From NCBI GenBank assembly GCA_016792765.1, contig JAEULD010000369.1, positions 1 through 40,980 of the forward strand: 40,980 nucleotides of DNA. Reading direction: 5' to 3'. Of this stretch, positions 26,468 to 34,560 are shown piece by piece; within the stretch, counting starts at the first letter, position 1; each line of letters starts with the position of its first letter. The notes under the pieces were generated by a model. The model was given only the letters and a program-made list of their open reading frames with translations, ran no database searches and was not told the DNA's origin. The position numbers were made by a program, and so were the translations under genes. Source of the stretch: Candidatus Odyssella sp. (GTDB taxonomy: Bacteria; Pseudomonadota; Alphaproteobacteria; Bin65).

Positions 26468-27240
26468 GGTCCGCCCTCCTCGCCGAGATAGGCGCGCTGC
26501 ACGTTGGGATCGGCCAGCACTTCGGCCGGCGTTCCCGCGGCCATCACGCGCCCGTAATCCATCGCGACGACCCTGTCGGACAGAGCCTGGATCAGCGACA
26601 TGTCGTGCTCGATGAGAACGATCGCGTCGACGGCGGCGCGCGCGCGGCGCACGTCCTGCACGAGTTCTGCCGTCTCTTCCTCGTTCATGCCGGCCGCGGG
26701 CTCGTCGAGCATCAGCAGCTTCGGTTCCGTGGCGAGCGCGCGTGCGATCTCGAGCCGGCGCGCCTCGCCGTAGGGCAGCGTGCCGGCGAGGCGATCGGCG
26801 CGCGCCGCAAGCCCCATGAGCTCGAGGTAACGGGCGGCGCGCGCGATCTCGGTGCGCTGCCGGCCGAACGCGAAAAACGCCCGCGCCGGGCGCCGCGCAT
26901 GGCGCTGGTCGGCGATCAGGACGTTCTCGAGCACCGTCATGCGGCGGAACAGCCGGATGTTCTGGAACGTGCGGGCGATGCCGCGGCGGCCGATCTCGTG
27001 CAGCGGCAGCGAGGTTACGTCCTCGCCGGCGAGATGCACGCTGCCGCTCGTGGCCGGATAGAAGCCGGAGATCAGGTTGATGAGGACCGTCTTGCCGGCG
27101 CCGTTGGGCCCGATGATGCCGACGATCTCGCCTCTGGCGACGTCGAACGAAACCCCGTCGACCGCGCGCAGCCCGTCGAACTGCTTCGCGAGCGCCTCGA
27201 CCCGGAGGACCGGCGGCTCTTCGCGGTCAGCGACCGGCAT
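26464..27240 (-). CDS. livG: ABC importer ATPase, LivG family (system 2)
   Basis: A 258-residue ATPase: Walker A GPNGAGKTV, signature LPYGEARRLEIARAL, Walker [15 protein letters not shown] and H-loop IEHD. The base after the Walker A Thr encodes Val where most relatives have Thr, a tolerated change. The N-terminus extends about a dozen residues before the first beta strand. It overlaps the end of livM by 14 bases. Confidence 0.93.
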   Translation of the reverse strand: MPVADREEPPVLRVEALAKQFDGLRAVDGVSFDVARGEIVGIIGPNGAGKTVLINLISGFYPATSGSVHLAGEDVTSLPLHEIGRRGIARTFQNIRLFRRMTVLENVLIADQRHARRPARAFFAFGRQRTEIARAARYLELMGLAARADRLAGTLPYGEARRLEIARALATEPKLLMLDEPAAGMNEEETAELVQDVRRARAAVDAIVLIEHDMSLIQALSDRVVAMDYGRVMAAGTPAEVLADPNVQRAYLGEEGGP

Positions 27241-28054
27241 GGCCGCTCCAGCGCGCGCTCGGCTGACGAAACTTGAGCAGCCCCTCGGGCCTGAGCAGCA
27301 GCATGACGACGATCGCGACGCCGAACATCGTCGGCCGCCAATCCTGCAGCGCGCGGATGAATTCGGGCAGCAGCGTCATCACCGTTGCGCCGAGCAGCGG
27401 GCCCCACATGTTGTTGACGCCGCCGAGGATCACGTAGAGCACGACGAAGATCGAGACGAGAATGTCGAAATTGTCGGGCCGGACGAAGATCAGGTAGTGG
27501 CCATAGAGCGCGCCGGCCAGGCCCGCGATCGCGGCGCCGGCGCCGAAAGCCAGCAGCTTGACGTAGGTGAGGTTGACGCCGAGCGATGCGGCCACGCGGT
27601 CGTCTTCGCGCACCGCGTCGAGGATCCGCTGCAGCGGCGACCGCGACAGCAGGAACAGCAGCAGGCCGACCGCCGCAATGGCCGCGCCGAGGTGCCAGAG
27701 GCGCGTACCCGACATGCCTTTTAGGCCCTCGACGCCGCCGGTGTAGGCGACGTTCTCGAGCGCGATGCGCACGCAGAACGTCACCCCGACCGTGACGAGA
27801 ATGAGGTAAATGCCGCGCACGCGCAGCGCCGGGAAACCGACCAGGACGGCGGCGGCCGAGGAGAGCAGCATCGCGGCCGGAACCGCGACCGCCAGCGGCA
27901 CTCCGTAGCGCGTCGTCATGATGCCGGCCGCGTAGCAACCGATCGCCATGAACGCGCCCTGCGCAAAGGAGAGATTGCCGGTGAGCAGGACGACGTAGAC
28001 GCTCCACGCCAGCAGGATGTTGATGCCGGTGAAGAAGAGATAGTCCTGGATCAT
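27227..28054 (-). CDS. livM: ABC importer permease, LivM family (system 2)
   Basis: A 275-residue membrane protein with the LivM signature GNLSFAQGAFMAIGCYA (about 27-43) and a GGVNNMWGPLLGA coupling segment. It is shorter than system 1 LivM mainly at the N-terminus. The ATG at 28054 overlaps the livH stop (ATGA). The C-terminal tail RPEGLLKFRQPS is typical of the family. Confidence 0.93.
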   Translation of the reverse strand: MIQDYLFFTGINILLAWSVYVVLLTGNLSFAQGAFMAIGCYAAGIMTTRYGVPLAVAVPAAMLLSSAAAVLVGFPALRVRGIYLILVTVGVTFCVRIALENVAYTGGVEGLKGMSGTRLWHLGAAIAAVGLLLFLLSRSPLQRILDAVREDDRVAASLGVNLTYVKLLAFGAGAAIAGLAGALYGHYLIFVRPDNFDILVSIFVVLYVILGGVNNMWGPLLGATVMTLLPEFIRALQDWRPTMFGVAIVVMLLLRPEGLLKFRQPSARWSGHAGR

Positions 28055-28932
28055 GCGCGCACGTCCTTGACGTGCACGCCGCCGCCGAACAGACCCTCCG
28101 GCCGGACGAAGAGGACGAGTATCATCGTCACCCAGACGACGAGTTCGCCGAGCTTGCCGACCCCGAACTGGAACGTGAGCGCTTCGAGCACGCCGATCAG
28201 CAGCCCGCCGACGACCGCGCCGCGCAGGTCGCCCATCCCGCCGATCGCCATGATCGCGATCGCCTTGAGCCCGAAGGTGAGGCCCACGTCGGTGTTCGCG
28301 AAGCCGGTGCGGAACGCGAGCAGCAGCCCCGCCACGCCGGCCAGCGCCGACGACACGAAGAACACGTCTTGCGTGACGCGCCGGACGTCGATGCCGAGCA
28401 GCGACGCCGCGGCCGGCGAATCGGCGACCGCGCGGATGTTGCGCCCCATCCGCGTGCGCGACACGAGCAGGTGGAGCGACGCCATCAGCGCCAGCGTCAC
28501 GCCGAGGATCAGGAGCTGCACGTAGACGACCCGCATGCCGAACAGCTCGAAGCCGGCCGTCGTCACGTAGCCCGGGATCGTCATTCCGACCGGCTCCGTT
28601 CCCCAGACCTTCTGCGTGAGATCGATCAGCACGAGGCCCACGGCAAGCGAGCTCAGTGCCGCCGTGATGCGCGCATCGCCCTCGAAGCGCCTGAAGCTGA
28701 TGAACTCGACGGCCATGCCGAACAGGCCGCCGACCACGAAAACGAACGGCAGCGCGAGCCACCAGATGCCGCCCGCGTCGATCGCGACGAGGCCGGCGAA
28801 GGCGCCGAACATGAAGACTTCGGTGTGCGCGAAATTGAGGCGATCGAGCACGCCGAGGACCAGCGTGAAACCGATCGCCACCAGCGCATACATGCTGCCG
28901 ACGATCAGGCCGTTCAGGATCTGCGCCGTCAT
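28051..28932 (-). CDS. livH: ABC importer permease, LivH family (system 2)
   Basis: A 293-residue membrane protein with the LivH mark LDRLNFAHTEVFMFGAF (about 30-46) and the C-terminal GGMGDLRGAVVGG coupling loop. The usual FAHG-E/S is FAHTE here. AGGA lies about eight bases upstream of the ATG. It is the first gene of system 2; the 142 bases between it and the preceding minus-strand gene could hold a promoter, but I recognise none. Confidence 0.93.
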   Translation of the reverse strand: MTAQILNGLIVGSMYALVAIGFTLVLGVLDRLNFAHTEVFMFGAFAGLVAIDAGGIWWLALPFVFVVGGLFGMAVEFISFRRFEGDARITAALSSLAVGLVLIDLTQKVWGTEPVGMTIPGYVTTAGFELFGMRVVYVQLLILGVTLALMASLHLLVSRTRMGRNIRAVADSPAAASLLGIDVRRVTQDVFFVSSALAGVAGLLLAFRTGFANTDVGLTFGLKAIAIMAIGGMGDLRGAVVGGLLIGVLEALTFQFGVGKLGELVVWVTMILVLFVRPEGLFGGGVHVKDVRA

Positions 28933-29074
28933 CGCCGCGATCCTGCGCCCGGGCGCAGACCGGTGCCTGCACGCGAATCGGCGGCGCCCGGCCCGGCGCC
29001 GCGAACGATCATCCCAGCCATGCGCCTTCTCCCCCCTCGCCGCCCGCCGCGCGATGCAGCGCGCGCAAGACCGC

Positions 29075-29821
29075 TCAATGTTCCAGCAGCAGCGAGCCGA
29101 AACCCTGGATACGGTCGTTGATGCCGTTCTGGCGCAACGCCCACCAGTAGGTGGCCGTGTTGATGGCGATCACCGGCTTGTCGAGCCAGAACTCCGCGAC
29201 GCCGGCGAGGCGCGCCATCGCGAGATTGGTGCCGACCTGGACGATGGCTTCGACCGAGCCGTCGTTCACCTCGTTGATGGCGTCGCGCAACTCTTTCTCC
29301 GAGACGTGCGCGATCAGCATCGGGCTCTTGCACTTCAGGCCTTTGACCTGGACGACCTCGAACCCGCAGTCGGTGAAGAACTTGCGCACGTTCTCGTCGC
29401 CGATCGGCATGTAGGGCGTGATCACGCTGATACGCTTGACGTCGCCATAGCGGCGGAGCGCGGCCTGGCATGCATCCGAGCCCATCGCGACCGAGACGCC
29501 GGCGCGCTCCTCGCAGCGCTGCTGGAACACCTTCGACCCCGCGAGGCCGTCCCAGAACGTCTCGGCCGACATGCCCATGATGACCTTCTGCGGCCGGCAG
29601 GTCATGACGCGATCGATGGCGAACATCAGCTCCTTGCGGATGTTGTGCATCAGCAGGTCGAAATCGGCATTGTCCTTGATCGGATCGTCCGGGATGTGGA
29701 TGCGCGAAAAATGGTTCGTCACCCCGTAGGGGCGCATCGCGTCGAACTCGGGTTGCACCGAGGTGTTCGTGGACGGCGCGATGACGCCGAACTTCATCCG
29801 AAAGCCGAGGGAGTCGACCAT
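29075..29821 (-). CDS. Maleate isomerase/arylmalonate decarboxylase-like protein lacking both catalytic Cys
   Basis: A 248-residue member of the Asp/Glu racemase superfamily, recognised by FGVIAPSTNTSVQPE at the N-terminus and AINTATYWWALRQNGI near the C-terminus. Aligned by eye with the relative encoded at 22481-23236, the first catalytic Cys falls in IMGMSAETFW (81-90; Met/Ser instead of Cys) and the second in IVQVGTNLAMARL (Gly instead of Cys). It therefore cannot use the two-thiol mechanism, and the arylmalonate decarboxylase single Cys is missing too. The ATG at 29821 is chosen because AGGA lies six bases upstream; a TTG two codons earlier would be too close. It sits 63 bases after the amidohydrolase gene, on the same strand. 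Confidence 0.83.
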   Translation of the reverse strand: MVDSLGFRMKFGVIAPSTNTSVQPEFDAMRPYGVTNHFSRIHIPDDPIKDNADFDLLMHNIRKELMFAIDRVMTCRPQKVIMGMSAETFWDGLAGSKVFQQRCEERAGVSVAMGSDACQAALRRYGDVKRISVITPYMPIGDENVRKFFTDCGFEVVQVKGLKCKSPMLIAHVSEKELRDAINEVNDGSVEAIVQVGTNLAMARLAGVAEFWLDKPVIAINTATYWWALRQNGINDRIQGFGSLLLEH

Positions 29822-29884
29822 GTCCAATCCTACGCTTCGCTGTTCTGCCCGGTGCGCCGCCGGCCGGCAGGATCGCCGCCCGCG

Positions 29885-30532
29885 CTAGGCTCCGCCGCGC
29901 TTGCGTTCCAATTCCTGCAAGTACGCGAGCGCTTCGTCAATGCGGACGACGTCGCCATACTTGGCGTTGATGTCGAACAGATTGGCCTCGTGCGGGCCCG
30001 AATGCCGGTCCGCCACGCATTCCCGCGGCACGATCACGCGAAAGCCGTGCTGCATCGCGTCGACGGCGCTGGCGCGCACGCACCCGCTGGTCGACACGCC
30101 CGCGAGAAGCACGCTGTCGATCCCGCGCGCGGTCAGCGTGCTGGCCAGCGACGTGCCGAAAAACGCGCTGGCATAGTTCTTGGTCACGACCACGTCGTCC
30201 GGGCCGGGCCGCAGATCCTTCGCGAACTCGGCCAGCGGCTCGCCCGGCACCATGCGCCGGAGCGCCGGCACCTTCTGCACGAAAATGCCGCCGTCGCTGC
30301 CATCGCGCGAATAGAGCACGCGCGTGAAAAGGACGGGCACGGCGGCACTCTTGGCCGCGCGATAGAGCCGCGCCGTCTGCCGCACGGCCTCGGCACAGTC
30401 CGGTGCGTGGAGCGGCGACGAGGGCGAGAGGTAGGCTTCGATGAAATCGACGATCAGCAGGGCCGGGCGCTTGCCGAACCCCAGTTTCCCGTCGAAGACG
30501 CCGCTGTAGTTGCGCGCCAAGCTGTCATCCAT
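29885..30532 (-). CDS. Isochorismatase-superfamily cysteine hydrolase (maleamate amidase/N-carbamoylsarcosine amidase-like)
   Basis: A 215-residue hydrolase with the triad D29 (LLIVDF), K118 (TKNYASAFFGT) and C151 (GVSTSGCVRASAVDA), plus DRHSGPHEANLFDINAKYG near the C-terminus. The K-x-x-ASAFFGT and HEANLFDIxAKYG stretches are what one sees in maleamate amidohydrolase (NicF) and N-carbamoylsarcosine amidase rather than in nicotinamidase. It should cleave an amide to acid plus ammonia. With a maleate-isomerase-like gene next door this resembles the end of nicotinate degradation, but no 2,5-dihydroxypyridine dioxygenase is visible, so the pathway is not the known one (inference). Confidence 0.87.
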   Translation of the reverse strand: MDDSLARNYSGVFDGKLGFGKRPALLIVDFIEAYLSPSSPLHAPDCAEAVRQTARLYRAAKSAAVPVLFTRVLYSRDGSDGGIFVQKVPALRRMVPGEPLAEFAKDLRPGPDDVVVTKNYASAFFGTSLASTLTARGIDSVLLAGVSTSGCVRASAVDAMQHGFRVIVPRECVADRHSGPHEANLFDINAKYGDVVRIDEALAYLQELERKRGGA

Positions 30533-30683
30533 GGTCGTCCCGCTGCGACATGGCCGGCCCCGTTCCCGTGCGATCTGGGCATCGAGCCCGAGAATAGACT
30601 CGATGGAAGCCGTCGGCGAGGGCGATGACGAGACGCTGTTGCGGCGATCCCTGCGCGGCCGTGCGGGCCGCGGCCCTCACGCG

Positions 30684-31988
30684 TCATTTCGACATCGTGC
30701 TCGGCAGCCAGGTGGCAAGCGCGGGAACCGCCAGCAGGATCGCGATGCGCACGGCGTCGGCCGAGACGAAAGGCAGGATACCGCGCGCCACCGTCTGCAG
30801 CGGCAGGTTCGGCACCGTCGCGCTGAGCACGAACAGGTTCATGCCGACGGGCGGCGTGATCGTCCCGATCTCCGCCAGAGTCACGAGTACGACGCCGAAC
30901 CAGATCGGATCGAAGCCGAGCGCCTTGACCAGCGGGAAGACGGATCCCAACGTCAGCAGGATCATCGACAGGCTGTCCATGAGACAGCCGAGGATGACGT
31001 AGAACACGCACAGCAGGACCATGACCCAGTATCGGTTCCATCCGAGCGCGTCGATCCACCGGATCAGCGCCTGGGTGAGGCCCGTGGCGTCGATGAAGTA
31101 GTTGAAGATGCCCGCGCCCACGAGGATGAAGAAGATCATGCCCGTGGTGAGGGCCGTTTCGACGAACGACGTGCGCAGCACGCGCAGATTGAAGCGGCGC
31201 GTGACGACTGCGAGCGCGAGGGCGCCGAATGCGCCGACGCTGGCCGCCTCGGTCGGCGTGAACAGGCCGACATAGAGCCCGCCGAGCACGATTCCGAACA
31301 GCACGACGACGCCCCAGACTTCGCGGACGCTGCGCCACCGCTCGCCCCAGTTCTGGCGCGGCCCTTTGGGGCCATAGGCGGGGCGCCGCCACGTCACCCA
31401 GCCCACGGCGCTCATGTAGAGCAGCGTGCCGACGATTCCCGGCAGGATGCCGGCGATGAACAGCGCGCCGATCGAAGTTTCGGTCATCAGCCCGTAGACG
31501 ACGAACAAGATGCTCGGCGGGATCATGATCCCGAGCGTGCCGCCGGCGGCGACCGAGGCGGCGGCGAGGCGGTCGTCGTATCCCAGGCGGCGCATTTCGG
31601 GCATCGCGATGCGGCCGATCGTGGCGGTGGTCGCGATGCTGGAGCCGCACACCGCGCCGAAGACCGCCGAGGCTCCGATCGTCGACACGGCGAGGCCGCC
31701 GCGCCAATGGCCGACGAACGAGGCGACCGTGTTGTAGAGGCTGCGCGACAGCCCGCCCTGGGCCGCGAATACGCCCATCATCACGAACAGCGGCACCACC
31801 GAAAGACCGACCGGCGAGATCGCCTCGAACACCGACCGACCGAGCACGAAGCCGAGCGTGGAGAAGCCGTAGATGATGCCGTAGCCGAGCGCGCCGACGA
31901 TGCCCATGGCGATCGCGACCGGAACCCGGAACGCGAGGAGCGCGACGACGAACGCGAAACCGATCGCTCCGATGACGGGATCGCTCAT
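30684..31988 (-). CDS. dctM: TRAP transporter large permease, DctM family
   Basis: A 434-residue membrane protein with the DctM family features: PLFVMMGVFAAQGGLS in the N-terminal third, a GSSIATTATIG loop, GGTLGIMIPPSI and a C-terminal ITPPVGMNLFVLSA. It is the ion-driven channel of a tripartite periplasmic importer. Its ATG overlaps the dctQ stop (ATGA). The in-frame sequence continuing upstream through dctQ and dctP is a reading-frame shadow, not a fusion. A 7-base-pair GC stem (30654-30672) lies downstream without a T run. Confidence 0.94.
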   Translation of the reverse strand: MSDPVIGAIGFAFVVALLAFRVPVAIAMGIVGALGYGIIYGFSTLGFVLGRSVFEAISPVGLSVVPLFVMMGVFAAQGGLSRSLYNTVASFVGHWRGGLAVSTIGASAVFGAVCGSSIATTATIGRIAMPEMRRLGYDDRLAAASVAAGGTLGIMIPPSILFVVYGLMTETSIGALFIAGILPGIVGTLLYMSAVGWVTWRRPAYGPKGPRQNWGERWRSVREVWGVVVLFGIVLGGLYVGLFTPTEAASVGAFGALALAVVTRRFNLRVLRTSFVETALTTGMIFFILVGAGIFNYFIDATGLTQALIRWIDALGWNRYWVMVLLCVFYVILGCLMDSLSMILLTLGSVFPLVKALGFDPIWFGVVLVTLAEIGTITPPVGMNLFVLSATVPNLPLQTVARGILPFVSADAVRIAILLAVPALATWLPSTMSK

Positions 31989-32545
31989 GGGCGGTCCGCG
32001 GCCCGCGTCGAGGAACCGCCGAGGACCGCCGCGACGGCGTGCCGGGCCGCCTGCGCCAGGCACGCAATGGCCGACGCCGCCATCGCCAGCAGCAACGGAA
32101 CCCAATACCAGAGTATCGGAATGTGCAGCGTCGGGGAGATGTCGCCTTTCGCGATCTGGGCGCGCGCCTGACCGAAAGCGTAGTAGGTCAGCGCGCACAC
32201 GAAGGCGGCGCTCATCAAGGCCACGACGGCTTTCAGGAGGGCGAGCGGCCTGGGCCGAAGCGGATCGGTGAGAAACTCCACCGCGATGTGGCCGTCGCGC
32301 CGGAACACCAGAGGCCACGTCAGGCAGATGCAACTCATCACGAAGAGCTGGCCGATCTCGCTCAGGCCCAGGATCGAGGAGCCGACGGCCTTCCGGCCGA
32401 CGATCTCGACGATCTGCAAGACCATGAAGAGCGAGATCAGCACCATCCCGACATGGGCCAGCCCCTCGCAAATGGCGTCGGCGACGCGCCGCGCGCGGCC
32501 GTGCCGCCCCGCCTCGCCCAGGCCGCTTCCGTCGCCGCCCGCCAT
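31985..32545 (-). CDS. dctQ: TRAP transporter small permease, DctQ family
   Basis: A 186-residue protein with four predicted membrane helices and the family's central GLSEIGQLFVMSCICLTWPL and FRRDGHIAVEFL segments (R-x-x-x-H-I-x-V/I). It bridges the binding protein and DctM. It starts nine bases after the dctP stop, so the order is P-Q-M on the minus strand. Confidence 0.9.
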   Translation of the reverse strand: MAGGDGSGLGEAGRHGRARRVADAICEGLAHVGMVLISLFMVLQIVEIVGRKAVGSSILGLSEIGQLFVMSCICLTWPLVFRRDGHIAVEFLTDPLRPRPLALLKAVVALMSAAFVCALTYYAFGQARAQIAKGDISPTLHIPILWYWVPLLLAMAASAIACLAQAARHAVAAVLGGSSTRAADRP

Positions 32546-32554
32546 CGCCGCGCT

Positions 32555-33574
32555 CTACTTGTCGTATTGCGCCGCGCGCTTCGTCATTTCGTCGTAGATC
32601 GCCCGCGCGTTCGGCACGCCCTGCTTCTCGATCGCGGCAAGCTGCGCTTCGATCACCGGCTTGAGCCGCGTCCGCAGCTCCGCCAGGTCCGCATCCGACG
32701 CCACGGTCTCGCCGACGCCCTTTTCCTTGGCCGAGGTCCGCGCCAGGGCATCGGCCTTGTCCCAGGCGACCGGAAAGCTCTCGACCCACTTGGCCGTCGT
32801 CTCGTCGATCGCTTTCCGCACGTCGGCGGGAAGGCTCTCGAACTTCTTCTCGTTCATCACGATGTGGAAGCAGGTGAGGGTCAGCCTGGCCGCGAAGTAG
32901 CTCTTGATGATGTTCTCGAGCCGGAAGCCGCGCACGCCGTCCCAGCCGGTCGTGGCTCCGTCGAGCGTCCCTTTCTCGAGGCTCTCGTAGATCTGGCCCG
33001 GGCCCATCGTGACCGGCACCGCGCCGACATGCTGGAGGACGGCCTGGACGTTGTTGTTGGGGCTGCGGATGCGGAGGCCCTTGAGGTCGTCGAGCTTCTG
33101 CGCCGTCTTCTCGCGCAACGCGAATCCCTGGGCATTCGTGCAGTTGAGATTGAGCAGCTTGTACCCCTTGAAGTCCGCGGCGAGGTGGCTGCCGAGCATC
33201 GAGGCGAAGGTTCTCGCCGCGCCCTTGGCCGTCGTCGCCACCAGCGGCAGCTCCATGATGCTCGTGCGCGGGTAGCGGCCGGCCGGCACCCCGTTCAGGC
33301 CCCAGCCGATATCCATGACGCCGGCCGAAACCTGATCGGCCTGGTTCGCGACGTTGCCGAACGGCGAATTGCCGGCGAACGCACGAACCTCGACCGCGCC
33401 TTTCGTCCGCTCGCTGAGCTCCTTCGCCCACGGGCCGTAGCCGTCGGTCAGGAACCAGTGGGTCGGCGGAACGAACGTGCTTGCCTTGAGTTCGATCTTC
33501 CCCTGCGCGGCCGCCACGGATGCCGCGAGCGTCGTCGCCGCGACGGCGGCGATAGTCTTGAACGTGCCCGTCAT
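32555..33574 (-). CDS. dctP: TRAP transporter substrate-binding protein, DctP family
   Basis: A 339-residue periplasmic protein with a Sec-type signal (TIAAVAATTLAASVAAAQ) and the mature start IELKASTFVPPTHW. The family's carboxylate-binding Arg is in DLKGLRIRSP. DctP proteins of this type bind organic acids. Two adjacent ATGs (33577, 33574) are possible; the second has better spacing from GGAGG. It starts 53 bases after the diiron-protein gene, and both genes share a GAGGGAGG leader. Confidence 0.92.
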   Translation of the reverse strand: MTGTFKTIAAVAATTLAASVAAAQGKIELKASTFVPPTHWFLTDGYGPWAKELSERTKGAVEVRAFAGNSPFGNVANQADQVSAGVMDIGWGLNGVPAGRYPRTSIMELPLVATTAKGAARTFASMLGSHLAADFKGYKLLNLNCTNAQGFALREKTAQKLDDLKGLRIRSPNNNVQAVLQHVGAVPVTMGPGQIYESLEKGTLDGATTGWDGVRGFRLENIIKSYFAARLTLTCFHIVMNEKKFESLPADVRKAIDETTAKWVESFPVAWDKADALARTSAKEKGVGETVASDADLAELRTRLKPVIEAQLAAIEKQGVPNARAIYDEMTKRAAQYDK

Positions 33575-33627
33575 CATGTCCTCCCTCGATTGCAGGCCGG
33601 ATGTCTTGCGAATGGCCGGCGCGCCGA

Positions 33628-34431
33628 TCACGCCGCGAACCCGGCCTTGGCGTAGTTGAAGGCGATCGGTTTCGACTTGCCCTGCTTGAGCAGCTCGATC
33701 TCGGCGTCCGGCAGCGGATTCCCGAACTGCGCGTTGCGCATGTGCAGTCTGGCGCGCATCTGCTCGACGGCGAGATCCTTCAGCAGGGTCCAGTCGGCTT
33801 GCGAGAGGTCTTCGCGGTCGAGACCGGCGATGCCTTTCAACATGTGGCTGAACTCGTCATCGTAGACGGACCGGCAGGCGCGCGCGACGACCCGGTCGGC
33901 AACCGACGCGCCCTTGAGCTTGGCGCCTTCCGAGAAGAGGGCGCAATAGCCGCCCTCGGTCAGCCGGCTGGCGCGTATACCGATGTCGCCGTGCGCCCGC
34001 ATGTGGCCCGCGCGCAGCTCGCCCAGCGCCTCGTTCTCGGGCCAGCTTTTCACGTCGCGCAGCATCATCGGATTGATGGGCGGGTCGCCCTTGCCGCGAA
34101 TGGCGTCGTAGGCGTCGGCGAAGGCGCAATAATGCGCGAATTCGGCATGCAAGCCTTCGGTCATGTCGAGGATCTCGTGGCGATCGACGCCCTGGTCGAT
34201 CTTCTCGGCGAGGTTCAGCATCTTGCGAAGCGGCCCGATGAACAGGCCGGGATTGGCCACGTCGAAACCGTCCCAGAACTCCTTCCGGCACTGCCGCGAC
34301 AGCCAGAGCAGGTCGCTTTGGCGCGACCGCTTCGGAGACTTGAAATAGGCGCGCACGACCCTGGCTTCGGCCGCCCAGAAGGGCGCCAGCGCCTCGATCA
34401 AGCGCTTGAGATTCCTGCTCGCTCTGGCCAT
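33628..34431 (-). CDS. Unrecognised ferritin-like diiron protein
   Basis: A 267-residue soluble helical protein that I do not recognise by name. It has two ExxH motifs, E97-F-A-H100 (HAEFAHYCAFADAY) and E193-F-S-H196 (VYDDEFSHMLKGI), about 96 residues apart, with E159 (LTEGGYCALFSEG) between them and candidates such as E51 or E86 before. This spacing is that of the ferritin-like diiron-carboxylate fold (Glu, ExxH, Glu, ExxH on four helices), which includes oxygen-activating oxidases, desaturases and N-oxygenases. No signal peptide. The ATG at 34431 is preferred over the GTG just before it because GGAGG is six bases upstream. It lies between an alpha/beta hydrolase and TRAP genes, so it may be a catabolic oxidase acting on the imported compound (inference). 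Confidence 0.7.
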   Translation of the reverse strand: MARASRNLKRLIEALAPFWAAEARVVRAYFKSPKRSRQSDLLWLSRQCRKEFWDGFDVANPGLFIGPLRKMLNLAEKIDQGVDRHEILDMTEGLHAEFAHYCAFADAYDAIRGKGDPPINPMMLRDVKSWPENEALGELRAGHMRAHGDIGIRASRLTEGGYCALFSEGAKLKGASVADRVVARACRSVYDDEFSHMLKGIAGLDREDLSQADWTLLKDLAVEQMRARLHMRNAQFGNPLPDAEIELLKQGKSKPIAFNYAKAGFAA

Positions 34432-34560
34432 CACTTCACCTCCCTCGATATCACGAATGTGTCGCCGGGCCCCATCGGCGCCTCGCGTGTTGCCGGTCGG
34501 ACGTCTCGTGGCATTTCGATCGCACCCGCATCATTTCGCCCGCCAGCCGTCCCTACCAGC

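Noticed and set aside
30654-30672. GC stem downstream of dctM as an intrinsic terminator
   Set aside because: The stem is only seven pairs and no T run follows on the minus strand; in this GC-rich DNA such stems are expected by chance.
30684-33431. Apparent 915-residue fusion of TRAP components
   Set aside because: Only the part after 31988 reads as DctM; upstream codons overlap dctQ and dctP, which have intact genes in other frames.
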